Shown piece after piece: positions 8,748 to 17,399 of a stretch of 64,000 nt of DNA (the first letter of the stretch is position 1; every line of letters begins with the position of its first letter). The translations under genes and the position numbers were made by a program. The notes below the pieces were generated by a model that was not told the DNA's origin, did not search any database, and saw only the letters and a program-made list of their open reading frames with translations. This DNA is from Tenacibaculum adriaticum (GTDB lineage Bacteria; Bacteroidota; Bacteroidia; Flavobacteriales; Flavobacteriaceae). The stretch lies in NCBI RefSeq assembly GCF_008124875.1, contig NZ_VNIA01000001.1:1070721-1134720 (forward strand), given 5' to 3'.

Positions 8748-8974
8748 TACTGTACTAAATATACATATTTTTATTGAATTATTTATTTGAGCATAAATTT
8801 TTATTTAAAAATATAGTTTTAACTTCGTTATAATAATGAGGTTATAAATAATTGAAGTTGTAATACGATGAAAGAAATATTAAAAAATAGACGTAAAAAA
8901 CAAACAAAATACCCAATTACTACCCAGTAAATTTATTAAAATATTTATTTTCAATAAGTTAAATGGTTTTATAT
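8748..8974. other. AT-rich non-coding stretch of the inserted element
   Basis: Only short open frames are present (for example a 20-codon frame from 8869). I see no tRNA, no recombinase remnant and no clear repeat. It is the right-hand end of the element. Confidence 0.5.
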
Positions 8975-8993
8975 AATCCCTCCGGAGTCACTA
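8975..8993 (+). repeat. attR-like site: displaced original 3' end of tRNA-Arg
   Basis: AATCCCTCCGG repeats the T-arm/acceptor core of tRNA-Arg and continues as AGTCACTA. The seven bases CGGAGTC would pair fully (one G-T) with the acceptor 5' strand GGCTCCG at 7150-7156, better than the 3' end now attached to that tRNA. This is therefore the old gene end, cut off from its body by the insertion. Confidence 0.75.
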
Positions 8994-9001
8994 AAAAATA
9001 A

Positions 9002-9032
9002 AAAACTTGAAGTGCAATACTTCGAGTTTTTA
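9002..9032 (+). terminator. Terminator that probably belonged to the original tRNA-Arg
   Basis: AAAACTTGAAGT pairs with ACTTCGAGTTTT (one G-T) around GCAAT and runs into T residues. It follows the displaced tRNA end by nine bases, which is the normal place for a tRNA terminator. Confidence 0.7.
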
Positions 9033-9039
9033 TCATTTT

Positions 9040-9849
9040 ATGAAACATATTTACATTTTTAAACTTATTACTTTTCTCGTTGGAGGCGCTAGTGTTATAG
9101 TTAATAGTATCGATATTGGTTATGCTTATTTTTTTAATAAACCATTGTTTGTTCACTTTTACCCAATAAAGAAAAGATTATCGAGGCAACAAAAAGATTT
9201 TTTAAAGGAGAATATTTCTTTTTATAAAGATTTAAGCGATAAACATAAGTCATACTTCGAACATAGATTAGCAATATTTATGAGAGAATATGATTTTATA
9301 GGAAGAGAAAATTTTGACATTACACCAGAAGTTAAGGTTTTAATAGCTTGTTCTTATGTAAAGTTAACCTTCGGAATGAGAAGACATGTAACATCAGTAT
9401 TTAATAAGATTGTTATTTATCCAGGTACTTTTTATTCGATGATAACAAAACAATATCATAAAGGAGAATTTAATCCTGGCTTTAAAATGATTGTTTTTTC
9501 TTGGGAAGATTTTTTGTTAGGAGATGTAATTACCAATGATAATTTAAACTTAGGGATTCATGAGTTTACTCATGCTTTAACTTTCCATGGTAAAAAATCA
9601 AAAGATATTAGTGCTTCTATTTTTTTTAAGGCTTATAAACAAATTTCTATTTTTTTAGACGATGAGAAAAACTTGACAAAAATTAAGAAATCAAATTACT
9701 TTAGAGAATACGCTCTAACAAATAAGTTAGAATTTGTTGCTGTAATTATGGAGCATTTCTTTGAAATACCACAAGATTTACAGCAACAATTTCCTTTGTT
9801 ATATAATAAAATTGAAAGAATGCTTAATTACAAATCGATTTCAAATTAG
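9040..9849 (+). CDS. MtfA-like zinc-dependent peptidase (M90-type)
   Basis: 269 residues from the ATG at 9040; an upstream TTG in frame (9007) lies in the terminator hairpin and is rejected. A hydrophobic segment near the N-terminus (residues about 4-30) suggests a membrane anchor. The motif H174-E-F-T-H178 within GIHEFTHALTFHG is a zinc-metallopeptidase HExxH site, and the preceding region (SYVKLTFG then VIYPGTFYSMI) matches MtfA, the Mlc-titration factor/aminopeptidase family. The physiological substrate in Bacteroidota is unknown. Its 3' end overlaps the convergent rpe gene by 26 bases. Confidence 0.8.
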   Translation: MKHIYIFKLITFLVGGASVIVNSIDIGYAYFFNKPLFVHFYPIKKRLSRQQKDFLKENISFYKDLSDKHKSYFEHRLAIFMREYDFIGRENFDITPEVKVLIACSYVKLTFGMRRHVTSVFNKIVIYPGTFYSMITKQYHKGEFNPGFKMIVFSWEDFLLGDVITNDNLNLGIHEFTHALTFHGKKSKDISASIFFKAYKQISIFLDDEKNLTKIKKSNYFREYALTNKLEFVAVIMEHFFEIPQDLQQQFPLLYNKIERMLNYKSISN

Positions 9850-10480
9850 CAATAGTTTCAGTAGGGTTTTCGCTTTTAAAAACAAAACTACCTGCCACCA
9901 ATGCATTTGCACCAGCTTCAATTAATTGATTTGCATTTTTGTCCGTAACCCCACCATCTATTTCGATTAGACAATTAGACTTAGAAAATTCGATTAAATG
10001 TTTTAACTGGCTAACTTTTTTATAGGTATTTTCAATGAAAGACTGTCCGCCAAACCCAGGATTTACGCTCATAATTAACACTAAGTCTAAATCAGTAATA
10101 ATATCTTCTAATACAGCAATTGGCGTGTGTGGGTTCAAAGCAACTCCAGCTTTCATACCTGCCGCTTTTATCGCTTGAATCGTTCTGTGTAAGTGTGTGC
10201 AAGCTTCGTAGTGTACTGTTAAAATATCAGCTCCTAAATCTGCAAATGTTTGTATATATCTATCAGGATCTACAATCATTAAATGTACATCGATAGTTTT
10301 TGTTGCGTGTTTGCTAATAGCTTTTAAAACTGGCATACCATAAGATATGTTGGGTACAAAAACGCCGTCCATAATATCAATATGAAACCAGTCGGCTTCA
10401 CTATTGTTTACCATTTCTACGTCGCGTTGTAAATTGCCAAAATCGGCAGCTAAAATTGAAGGTGCAATTAAATTACTCAT
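9824..10480 (-). CDS. rpe: Ribulose-phosphate 3-epimerase
   Basis: Interconverts ribulose 5-phosphate and xylulose 5-phosphate in the pentose phosphate pathway. The 218-residue TIM barrel shows the expected motifs: PSILAADFGNL at the start, HIDIMDGVFVPN, HLMIVDP, MSVNPGFGGQSF and IDGGV near the end, with the metal- and acid/base residues His, Asp and Asp in place. It is a single gene on the minus strand between the peptidase (convergent) and the sigma factor gene. Confidence 0.97.
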   Translation of the reverse strand: MSNLIAPSILAADFGNLQRDVEMVNNSEADWFHIDIMDGVFVPNISYGMPVLKAISKHATKTIDVHLMIVDPDRYIQTFADLGADILTVHYEACTHLHRTIQAIKAAGMKAGVALNPHTPIAVLEDIITDLDLVLIMSVNPGFGGQSFIENTYKKVSQLKHLIEFSKSNCLIEIDGGVTDKNANQLIEAGANALVAGSFVFKSENPTETIANLKSICN

Positions 10481-10511
10481 TTGTTTGTTGTTGTGTTGTG
10501 ATTTGTTTTAG

Positions 10512-10519
10512 CAAAAGTA
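10512..10519 (-). promoter_or_regulatory. -7 box of the rpe promoter
   Basis: The minus-strand TACTTTTG fits TAnnTTTG; no clear TTG is present at the right distance upstream, so the promoter is only half supported. It lies between the sigma gene terminator and the rpe start. Confidence 0.45.
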
Positions 10520-10533
10520 GTTATATATAAAAG

Positions 10534-10564
10534 AAAACTCTCGAAATTAATTCGAGAGTTTTTA
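10534..10564 (-). terminator. Terminator after the primary sigma gene
   Basis: A 12-bp perfect stem, AAAACTCTCGAA / TTCGAGAGTTTT, with a five-base loop and flanking T/A runs, 60 bases beyond the rpoD stop on the minus strand. Confidence 0.8.
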
Positions 10565-10624
10565 ATAGATATTTATGTTTTAGTTTTTAAGCATGAATAA
10601 GATGCTTATAGTAATCTGAGATTA

Positions 10625-11488
10625 CTATCCTAAATAAGTCATTAAAATTTTACTTCTAGAAGTATGCTTTAATCTTCTAATTGCTTTTTCTTTAATTTGA
10701 CGAACACGTTCACGAGTTAAATCGAAAGTTTCTCCAATTTCTTCTAGAGTCATTGGTTGGTGTTCACCTAAACCAAAGTACAATTTAACAACATCAGCTT
10801 CACGTGGAGTAAGAGTTTCTAAAGCTCTATTAATTTCTATACGTAAAGATTCGTGTAGTAAAACTCTATCTGGATTTGGAGATTCACCTGAATTTAATAC
10901 ATCGTATAAATTAGAATCTTCACCTTCAATTAAAGGTGCATCCATAGATACATGACGACCAGAATTTTTCATCGATTCTTTTACATCATTTACCGTCATG
11001 TCTAACTTCTTAGCAATTTCTTCAGCACTTGGTGGGCGCTCATTCTCTTGCTCTAAAAAAGCATACATTTTATTGATTTTGTTAATAGAACCAATTTTGT
11101 TTAATGGTAAACGAACGATACGAGACTGTTCTGCTAATGCTTGTAAAATAGATTGACGAATCCACCATACTGCATATGATATAAATTTAAAACCACGAGT
11201 TTCATCGAAACGTTTAGCGGCTTTAATTAATCCTAAATTACCTTCATTAATTAAATCTGGTAATGTTAACCCTTGATTTTGATATTGTTTAGCTACCGAT
11301 ACAACGAAACGTAAATTAGCTTTTGTTAATTTCTCTAAAGCTCTTTGATCTCCAGCTTTAATACGTTGTGCTAATTCTACTTCTTCATCTGCAGTAATTA
11401 AATCTACTTTTCCTATTTCCTGTAAATATTTGTCTAACGACGCGGTTTCTCTATTAGTAACCTGTTTTGTAATCTTAAGTTGTCTCAT
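10625..11488 (-). CDS. rpoD: Primary RNA polymerase sigma factor (SigA/RpoD type)
   Basis: 287 residues. Region 1.2/2 ([19 protein letters not shown], then [18 protein letters not shown] and [13 protein letters not shown]), region 3 and region 4 with the C-terminal helix-turn-helix ([23 protein letters not shown]) are complete. It lacks the long region 1.1 of E. coli RpoD, as in all Bacteroidota housekeeping sigmas, which recognise TTG/TAnnTTTG promoters of the type seen many times in this window. Single gene with a terminator downstream. Confidence 0.96.
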   Translation of the reverse strand: MRQLKITKQVTNRETASLDKYLQEIGKVDLITADEEVELAQRIKAGDQRALEKLTKANLRFVVSVAKQYQNQGLTLPDLINEGNLGLIKAAKRFDETRGFKFISYAVWWIRQSILQALAEQSRIVRLPLNKIGSINKINKMYAFLEQENERPPSAEEIAKKLDMTVNDVKESMKNSGRHVSMDAPLIEGEDSNLYDVLNSGESPNPDRVLLHESLRIEINRALETLTPREADVVKLYFGLGEHQPMTLEEIGETFDLTRERVRQIKEKAIRRLKHTSRSKILMTYLG

Positions 11489-11698
11489 CTAATTAAAAGG
11501 TGATTTTTAATGATTATTACTCGACCTACATTAACTTATACGTTATGTTTTAAGAAAATGTTACAAAAAAGTTTTATTTTTTGTAATTTTTTTTTTCTTG
11601 ACTAATAGAAATGTTAAATTAGTTGTTTAAATAACTGTGACCTCATAATTTATTAAGTGTCTAACAACAACAACCAAATTAGTAAGTAATACAAACTA

Positions 11699-12274
11699 TT
11701 GAAAACTATTGACGCTACAAAATTTACTGACGAAGAGCTGGTTCGTAAAATAGTAGAGAAAAATGATACTCATTTATTCGCTATTTTATACGATAGGTAT
11801 GCTGGTGTAGTATACAATAAGTGTTTTGGTTTTTCTAAGAACAAAGAAGAGGCACAAGATTTAGCACACGATGTTTTTGTTCAGTTATTTATAAAATTAA
11901 GAATGTTTAAGGGTAGATCTAAGTTCTCTACTTGGCTATATTCTTTTACTTATAATTTTTGTGTTAATTATGTTCAAAGAAATAGTGCTAAAAAGAAAGA
12001 AAAAGTTACTGTAGTTACTGATGTAATTAAAGATGAAGATATTGATGACAATGAAATAGATGATTCAACATTATTTGAATTAAAATCAGATAAGTTAGCA
12101 AAAGCATTATCAAAAATAGATCCAGAAGATAAAATGATTCTTTTAATGAAGTATCAAGACGATATGAGTATAAAAGAAATAAAAGAAGTCTTAGATATTG
12201 GAGATAGCGCAGTGAAAATGCGTTTAAAAAGAGCAAAAGATAAGGTAGTTACAGCCTATAATAAATTAATCTAG
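11699..12274 (+). CDS. ECF-type RNA polymerase sigma factor
   Basis: 191 residues with sigma region 2 (YDRYAGVVYNKCFGFSKNKEEAQDLAHDVFVQLF, then STWLYSFTYNFCVNYVQRN) and region 4 (PEDKMILLMKYQDDMSIKEI followed by a helix-turn-helix). The acidic segment between them (about residues 105-130) is longer than usual. The start used is TTG at 11699 because the region 2 N-terminal helix begins soon after; there is no ATG upstream. It is followed after two bases by a 63-codon gene and then by a membrane channel gene. No obvious anti-sigma factor is encoded nearby. Confidence 0.9.
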   Translation: MKTIDATKFTDEELVRKIVEKNDTHLFAILYDRYAGVVYNKCFGFSKNKEEAQDLAHDVFVQLFIKLRMFKGRSKFSTWLYSFTYNFCVNYVQRNSAKKKEKVTVVTDVIKDEDIDDNEIDDSTLFELKSDKLAKALSKIDPEDKMILLMKYQDDMSIKEIKEVLDIGDSAVKMRLKRAKDKVVTAYNKLI

Positions 12275-12276
12275 TT

Positions 12277-12468
12277 ATGGATAATCCATTTAAGAAAATA
12301 TTACATAGCGAAGAGTTGCCAGAAGTACTTAGAAAAAAAGTACTTGATGATGTTGCTATGATAAAACTTACCATAGATATGGCAGATTTATTTGTGGTTA
12401 AGTATCCTAATACTTTAGGTGATTTATTTATGGGGGGAGGAACACCAGAAACTGAAAAAGAAGATTAA
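12277..12468 (+). CDS. Small conserved protein next to the ECF sigma gene
   Basis: 63 residues, no membrane segment; helical N-terminus and a central LTIDMADLFVVKYPNTLGDLF stretch ending in a glycine-rich acidic tail. I do not recognise a named domain. It follows the ECF sigma stop by two bases and must be cotranscribed with it, so a role tied to the sigma factor is plausible but unproven. Confidence 0.75.
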   Translation: MDNPFKKILHSEELPEVLRKKVLDDVAMIKLTIDMADLFVVKYPNTLGDLFMGGGTPETEKED

Positions 12469-12489
12469 AATTAACTAAACAAAATAATT

Positions 12490-13308
12490 ATGATAGCACT
12501 ACAAATAGATTTTTTGAAACCATTTAAAGATATTTTAGATGATATTGTAGATTCTTTACCCACAGTGGCTGGCTTTATTGGTTATGTAATTTTTGTATGG
12601 ATTTTTATAAAAGTATTCCTTTATGTTGTGAAAAAAATTTTAGCAAAAACGAATATAGATCAGTGGTCAGAAAAATTGAGTGAAACTGAAATTTTTGGCA
12701 GTACAACGATTAATATCGTTTTTACTAAGGTTATTTTAGGGGTGTTAAAATGGTTTTTGATATTGATTTTCATTATGGGAGGCTCAGAAATGTTTGGATT
12801 AACAACTGTTTCTGATGGATTAAAGAGCTTCTTTGCATATTTGCCAAAATTAATAACAGCTCTCAGTATTTTTGTTGGTGGAGCCTATTTAGGAACAATG
12901 GTAAAAAAAGCTATTCAAACAATGTTCAAATCATTAGAAATTAATGGTGGAAATTTAGTTGGAAATATTGCTTTTTATTTAATAGTTATTTTTTTATCTA
13001 TAACAGCTCTAGATCAGGCAGGTGTAGATACATCGGTAATTAAAAGTAATTTAACTTTATTGATAGGGTCTGTTTTATTGGCGTTTACCATAGCTTTTGG
13101 ATTAGGCGCAAGAGATGCAATAAGTAGACTGCTTTTTGGGTATTATTCTCGTAAGAATATAGAAATAGGATCTAACATTAAAATTGGTGAAATTGAAGGC
13201 GTTGTAATTGCTATAGACAATATATGTTTGACATTGAGAACTAATGAGGGGCTGATAGTTGTGCCGATTAAAGATATAGTGGACAACAAAATAATTGTGA
13301 AAAAATAA
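12490..13308 (+). CDS. Small-conductance mechanosensitive channel-like membrane protein (TM-helix/CmpX type)
   Basis: 272 residues with five or six hydrophobic segments: about 22-45, 75-98, 108-130, 155-175 and 180-205. The segment AFGLGARDAISRLLFGYYSRKNIEIG followed by a beta-rich soluble tail (IGEIEGVVIAIDN...LIVVPIKDIV) matches the pore helix and beta domain of MscS-like proteins; the repeated amphipathic helices fit the conserved TM-helix repeat of CmpX proteins. Likely role is osmotic pressure release. It is third in an operon with the ECF sigma gene. Confidence 0.85.
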   Translation: MIALQIDFLKPFKDILDDIVDSLPTVAGFIGYVIFVWIFIKVFLYVVKKILAKTNIDQWSEKLSETEIFGSTTINIVFTKVILGVLKWFLILIFIMGGSEMFGLTTVSDGLKSFFAYLPKLITALSIFVGGAYLGTMVKKAIQTMFKSLEINGGNLVGNIAFYLIVIFLSITALDQAGVDTSVIKSNLTLLIGSVLLAFTIAFGLGARDAISRLLFGYYSRKNIEIGSNIKIGEIEGVVIAIDNICLTLRTNEGLIVVPIKDIVDNKIIVKK

Positions 13309-13395
13309 TATTTATATCAAAAAAAAATTATATTTGTTGTAGAATTTGATGAATTTGATAATTATTTAGGTTTTTTACTAAAAAAACATAATTAA

Positions 13396-13483
13396 CAATA
13401 AATCGGTAGATTTCGGGGGACTTCTATCAAAGTACTACATAACGTAGTTTTAAGGGTTACCAGCAATGGTAATCCTTTTTTTT
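13396..13483 (+). ncRNA. Structured 3' region or possible small RNA downstream of the channel gene
   Basis: Three hairpins follow each other: GGTAGA...TCTATC around a G-rich loop (13405-13430), ACTAC/GTAGT (13434-13448) and the terminator stem below. It could be a 3' UTR-derived small RNA or only a processed 3' end. No promoter was found directly upstream. Confidence 0.3.
13454..13483 (+). terminator. Rho-independent terminator of the ECF sigma-channel operon
   Basis: GGGTTACC (13454-13461) pairs with GGTAATCC (13468-13475) around a six-base loop, followed by eight T residues. Confidence 0.8.
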
Positions 13484-13582
13484 ATGAAAAAATAAAAGAA
13501 GAATATGAAGAAATTAATGAGTCAGGTACTGATAGCTGTTATAGTTGAATCATTCTAAAAAAGAGCTATCGGTTACTCTTTT

Positions 13583-14284
13583 CTATTCAAAAGCTAAGTG
13601 TAGAAATATACCTCTTGTCCCCATATAATTGATAGGGTCTGTCCATTGGCTTGGTGAACTGTTATCGTACTTTAGTTCATTATTAATAGCAAAAAGACCG
13701 CGAATAGAAGGGGATAATTTAAAATAAGGCAAATATAAATCAATGCCAATACCTAATTCGTACATTAAATTACTTGATTTTTGTCTGAATTGACCAGCAA
13801 AATTATCATCTCCATTACTTTCATTGCTAGAAAAGTTATAGTCGTAAGAAAATCCGCCTAAAACATATGGGCGAATATTATTAAGCCTATCTGTACTAAA
13901 TTTAAATACTAAGGGTAAATGAAGGTAAGTATTACCAACATCTTCTCTTGTTCCCTCTACTTCATTAGTAATATGTTTGAAACGAAGAGTTTTTGTGTTG
14001 GAAATTAAGCCTGGTTCAAAACGGAGGTTTATATTTTTGTGTAATCTTAAATCAGCAATTAAACCAACATTAAAACCAATAGATGAAGAAGATTCAATAT
14101 CAGGGTTTGCAATACTACTTGGTTTATAATCAATCTTAAAGTTATTATCATTTAAACCTAAATAAAAACCATAATGGAATAGTGGTTTATCAAAATTAGG
14201 AAGGTTTTCTATTTTCTCTTTTTGAGCAAAAACAGTACTAATTATCAATAGAAAAAAACTAAAAAGAAGGATTTTTTTAAGCAT
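13583..14284 (-). CDS. porT: PorT/SprT outer-membrane beta-barrel protein of the type IX secretion system
   Basis: 233 residues from the ATG at 14284 (MLKKILLFSFFLLIISTVFAQ is a clear signal peptide); the frame is open further up but that part overlaps menG. After the signal the protein is rich in alternating aromatic strands (FHYGFYLGLNDNNFKIDY, INLRFEPGLI, LPLVFKFSTD, YELGIGIDLYLP) and ends in Phe-Glu after an aromatic strand, typical of an eight-stranded barrel. The menG-porT order is the one known from Flavobacterium (sprT) and Porphyromonas-type T9SS work. It indicates T9SS-based protein secretion and probably gliding. One base separates it from menG. Confidence 0.9.
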   Translation of the reverse strand: MLKKILLFSFFLLIISTVFAQKEKIENLPNFDKPLFHYGFYLGLNDNNFKIDYKPSSIANPDIESSSSIGFNVGLIADLRLHKNINLRFEPGLISNTKTLRFKHITNEVEGTREDVGNTYLHLPLVFKFSTDRLNNIRPYVLGGFSYDYNFSSNESNGDDNFAGQFRQKSSNLMYELGIGIDLYLPYFKLSPSIRGLFAINNELKYDNSSPSQWTDPINYMGTRGIFLHLAFE

Positions 14285-14285
14285 A

Positions 14286-15014
14286 TTATTTTGTTGATGA
14301 ATAAATAGTAGCAACGCCAAAGGTTACTGGTAAATTCTTTGCATTCTTAAACCCATTTTTTTGTAAAATATTGTTGAAAGCTTTTCCAAAAGGAAAAGAA
14401 TTTGCACTTTCAGATAGATATGAATATGCAACTTTATCTTTAGAAAACAATTTTCCAACTATAGGAAGAAAGAAATTTGTATACAATTTATAGCCTTGTT
14501 TAAAAGGAAATTTGGTCGGATTTGAAGTTTCTAAAACCACAAATTTACCTCCTGGCTTTAATACACGATAAATTTCAGTTAAACCTTTGTCTAAGTTTTC
14601 AAAATTACGAACACCAAAAGATACAGTAATAGCGTCAAAAGTATTGTCTTCAAAAGGCATGTTTTCACTATCGCCAACAATCATTTCGATCTTGCCTGAT
14701 AAATTAGCTTTGGCTATTTTTTGTTTACCAACTTCTAACATACCTGCAGATATGTCTAAACCAACAATGCGTTCTGGGTTTAATTTAGCCATCATTAAAG
14801 CTAGATCTCCTGTTCCAGTAGCAATATCTAATATTTGTTTAGGATTGTTTTCTCCTACTAATTTAACTACTTTTTTACGCCAGCTTACATCAATACCTAA
14901 AGAAATAACACGGTTTAATCCATCGTAATTTTCAGATATATTGTCAAACATTTGAGCAACTTGCTCTTTTTTTCCTAAATTAGAATCCTTATAAGGTTTT
15001 ACTTGTTTACCCAT
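14286..15014 (-). CDS. ubiE: Demethylmenaquinone methyltransferase
   Basis: SAM-dependent C-methylation, the last step of menaquinone synthesis (menG function; Bacteroidota use menaquinone). The 242-residue protein has the UbiE signature motifs: [22 protein letters not shown] near the start, the SAM loop [26 protein letters not shown], and [16 protein letters not shown]. It overlaps the upstream nfu-type gene by eight bases and is followed at once by porT, so the three probably share a transcript. Confidence 0.95.
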   Translation of the reverse strand: MGKQVKPYKDSNLGKKEQVAQMFDNISENYDGLNRVISLGIDVSWRKKVVKLVGENNPKQILDIATGTGDLALMMAKLNPERIVGLDISAGMLEVGKQKIAKANLSGKIEMIVGDSENMPFEDNTFDAITVSFGVRNFENLDKGLTEIYRVLKPGGKFVVLETSNPTKFPFKQGYKLYTNFFLPIVGKLFSKDKVAYSYLSESANSFPFGKAFNNILQKNGFKNAKNLPVTFGVATIYSSTK

Positions 15015-15903
15015 TGATTGCTACTACTTCGTTAATTTGATTTGGTAACATATCCTTTAATAAGGTTTCAATACCATTTTTTAATGTTGCTGTTGATGAT
15101 GGACACCCACTACATGCTCCTTGTAAAATTACACTTACACGTTTAGTTTCTTCATCGTACGATTGAAATGCAATATTTCCACCGTCAGATGCTACTGCAG
15201 GTTTTATATATTCATCTAAAATATCTACAATTTTTGCTGAAGTCTCAGATAAATTTTCTTTCTGAATTTCAACATTTTGTTTTGTTTCTTTCTTCGGAAG
15301 TTCTGCAATAATGGTTTTACCATCTTGAATATAACTACGGATGAATGTGCGTACTTCTTGGTATACATCATTCCACTCAACCATATCGTATTTAGTGATA
15401 GATATGTAGTTTTCAGATATAAAAACTTCTTTAACAAAAGGAAAGTTAAACATAGCTAATGCTAAAGGAGATGATTTGCTTGCCTCATCAATGTTTTTGT
15501 ACTCAACATCTGTTTGTGTTAATGCTTTGTTGGTTCCAAACTTCATTACTGCTGGGTTGGGAGTAACTTCTGCATACACTTCAACAGCATCCTTTTTAGT
15601 AGCTGTTTCTTCTTTTACAACCATGTTACCATCTTGTAAATAGACTTGTATTTGTTCACGAACTTCCTCTTCTACATCACTCCATGCTACAATGTCATAT
15701 CGTTGAATTGCAATAAAGTTAGCAGTGATAAAAACCTTCTTTACAAAAGGTAAATAAAAAAGTTGTTGTGCTAAAGGCGAGTTTTTAGCTTCGTCTATAT
15801 TGTTGTACTCGTAACTACCTCCATTTATTAAAATTGAATTACTTACAAACTTAATAATGGTTTCGTTAGCGGTTTCTTGTATGTTTATTTTAATCTCGTT
15901 CAT
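15007..15903 (-). CDS. Nfu-type iron-sulfur cluster carrier with two N-terminal Nfu domains
   Basis: 298 residues from the ATG at 15903; a longer frame to 16053 runs through the next gene's terminator and is rejected. Two repeated Nfu-N/Scaffold domains (about residues 1-85 and 110-195, each with a PLA-x-LF-FPFVK-VFI pattern) precede a NifU C-terminal domain with C264-x-x-C267 in [18 protein letters not shown], which holds a [4Fe-4S] cluster for delivery to target proteins. The double N-domain form is common in Bacteroidota. First gene of the nfu-ubiE-porT group. Confidence 0.92.
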   Translation of the reverse strand: MNEIKINIQETANETIIKFVSNSILINGGSYEYNNIDEAKNSPLAQQLFYLPFVKKVFITANFIAIQRYDIVAWSDVEEEVREQIQVYLQDGNMVVKEETATKKDAVEVYAEVTPNPAVMKFGTNKALTQTDVEYKNIDEASKSSPLALAMFNFPFVKEVFISENYISITKYDMVEWNDVYQEVRTFIRSYIQDGKTIIAELPKKETKQNVEIQKENLSETSAKIVDILDEYIKPAVASDGGNIAFQSYDEETKRVSVILQGACSGCPSSTATLKNGIETLLKDMLPNQINEVVAING

Positions 15904-15960
15904 GTTCTGTAAATGAAAGGCAAAATTACGGTAAAAAACTGAGATTATTAGGTATAAAAA

Positions 15961-15983
15961 AAATCCCGCATTTAGCGGGATTT
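15961..15983. terminator. Bidirectional terminator between the porin and nfu genes
   Basis: AAATCCCGC pairs perfectly with GCGGGATTT around ATTTA, flanked by A and T runs on the two sides. On the minus strand it follows the FadL-like gene by about 20 bases. Confidence 0.85.
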
Positions 15984-16003
15984 TTTTATATTTTCTTTCA
16001 GAT

Positions 16004-17356
16004 TTATAAGTTAAACGTAATTGTTCCTGTAATTCTTGAAGTGTTATTATCAATATTTAAGTCTCCTGTATTATAAATACTATAAAACTCTTTATTTTCT
16101 GAATTGGTATACCCTAAGTCGAATTTTGTGTTTCCGAAGCTGTAACCTAAACCTAAAGAAAAACCTCGAATATTGTCTTTATTTGTGTTGCCACCAGCTA
16201 CAAGGTTCGGATCCTTTTCATAATGATATCCTCCACGTACACTCATTCTGTCAAAACGCCATTCAGTACCAATATTTAGAGCTTGTGTATTGCGGTAATT
16301 ATTTTTAAAATTAGAGTTTTCTTGTTCAAAATTTCCATCTCTGTATTTAATGCTTTTGTAGTCTTTGTATGTATAATCTACACTAATTAATCCTTGTTTA
16401 CCAAAAATATAAGCACTACTTGCAGTAATTCTACTTGGTGATTTAAAACTATAGTAAAATGATTCGGTACCAATTATATCAATATACTCATCAATATCTA
16501 AATCTTCAACAGCATTCATGTATAACTCATCATAATAGTCTTCAATCACTTCTTGATACCAAGTTGGGGTTTCATATGCTAAACCTAAACGTAAGTTTTG
16601 GTTGAACTTGTAGATAAACCCTAATCCTAAAGAAAAACCACTTCCTTGAATATAGCTTTCGGTGTAATTTTCGACATCTAGAACATTTCCATTAACATCA
16701 TCATTGACTTCGTTGAAAAATGAAATTCTAGTTAAATCCAAGTCATGGAAGTTTAAAGATGCTCCTACAAACAATTTGTCCTGATGAACTGCTGAAAAAC
16801 CAACATTAAAGACGCTTGATTGTCCGCTTGTACTTGTAGAGATATATTGATCTATACTACCATCAAATTGGTTTGGAACTGCATTAGTGTCAGCAAAATG
16901 TTCGTTGTAAAATAGACGATTACTATTTCCTTGAGCGGAATAAAAACCATCAAAATCTTTTTTCATTCTGTAGTTAAAAGAGAAAGCAAAACGATTCCAG
17001 TCAGAATTATAAGCAGTATCAAAAACAAAAACACCACCTACTTGTGAGATATTAAAGTAGTCATCTTGATAATTTGTGGTATTTCCATAGTAATTACTGT
17101 TGTAATCAGTATTTCTATTTCCTAATGTAAAAGAAATTTTATTGTTTATTGCAATAGCTCCACCCGCAGGGTTAATTCCTATCGCAGAAATATCACTGCC
17201 TAAAGCTCCGAATGCACCACTCATTGCTTCAAAACGAGCTGTTCCGTAATTATCATCTTTAGAGAATAATATTCCTAACTCATTATAGTTTAATAACTGG
17301 GAATAAGATGAGTAAGTTAATGCAGTAAAAGCTACAATTAGTAAAATCCGTTTCAT
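16004..17356 (-). CDS. OmpP1/FadL/TodX-family outer-membrane transporter
   Basis: 450 residues with a signal peptide (MKRILLIVAFTALTYSSYSQ). The mature N-terminus has the FadL hallmark: ARFEAMSGAFGALGSDISA then IGINPAGGAI, the hatch region that precedes a 14-strand barrel. The rest is alternating beta strands rich in Tyr, Asn and Asp and ends with Phe-Asn-Leu. Members import hydrophobic compounds such as fatty acids or aromatic hydrocarbons; the substrate here cannot be told from sequence. A perfect hairpin ends the gene. The low-complexity lipoprotein gene lies 43 bases upstream and may be cotranscribed. Confidence 0.88.
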   Translation of the reverse strand: MKRILLIVAFTALTYSSYSQLLNYNELGILFSKDDNYGTARFEAMSGAFGALGSDISAIGINPAGGAIAINNKISFTLGNRNTDYNSNYYGNTTNYQDDYFNISQVGGVFVFDTAYNSDWNRFAFSFNYRMKKDFDGFYSAQGNSNRLFYNEHFADTNAVPNQFDGSIDQYISTSTSGQSSVFNVGFSAVHQDKLFVGASLNFHDLDLTRISFFNEVNDDVNGNVLDVENYTESYIQGSGFSLGLGFIYKFNQNLRLGLAYETPTWYQEVIEDYYDELYMNAVEDLDIDEYIDIIGTESFYYSFKSPSRITASSAYIFGKQGLISVDYTYKDYKSIKYRDGNFEQENSNFKNNYRNTQALNIGTEWRFDRMSVRGGYHYEKDPNLVAGGNTNKDNIRGFSLGLGYSFGNTKFDLGYTNSENKEFYSIYNTGDLNIDNNTSRITGTITFNL

Positions 17357-17399
17357 TTTAAGTCTTAATTTGTTAATTAATCATTTAAGTTTGATTAAA

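Larger units (their letters stand above)
7208..8985. mobile_element. Small tRNA-Arg-integrated element carrying a three-gene operon, no integrase
   Basis: The segment is bounded by the 11-base direct repeat AATCCCTCCGG; core to core it is 1,767 bases. On the left the repeat is part of the working tRNA-Arg; on the right it is an orphan tRNA 3' end followed by the likely original tRNA terminator (9002-9032). The content is distinct from the flanking conserved genes: three tightly overlapping minus-strand genes (7387-8709) of accessory type and about 230 bases of very AT-rich DNA. No recombinase gene is visible, so it is either a decayed island or a cargo unit moved by a helper. Confidence 0.7.

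Noticed and set aside
8869..8931. 20-codon frame in the element's right end
   Set aside because: Too short, no ribosome site or conserved feature; could not be tied to an integrase remnant.
13507..13560. 17-codon frame after the channel gene terminator
   Set aside because: No promoter or conservation evidence; it probably arises by chance in AT-rich DNA.
15904..16053. N-terminal extension of the Nfu-type protein
   Set aside because: It would read through a strong hairpin and part of the upstream gene; the internal ATG at 15903 starts the first Nfu domain.
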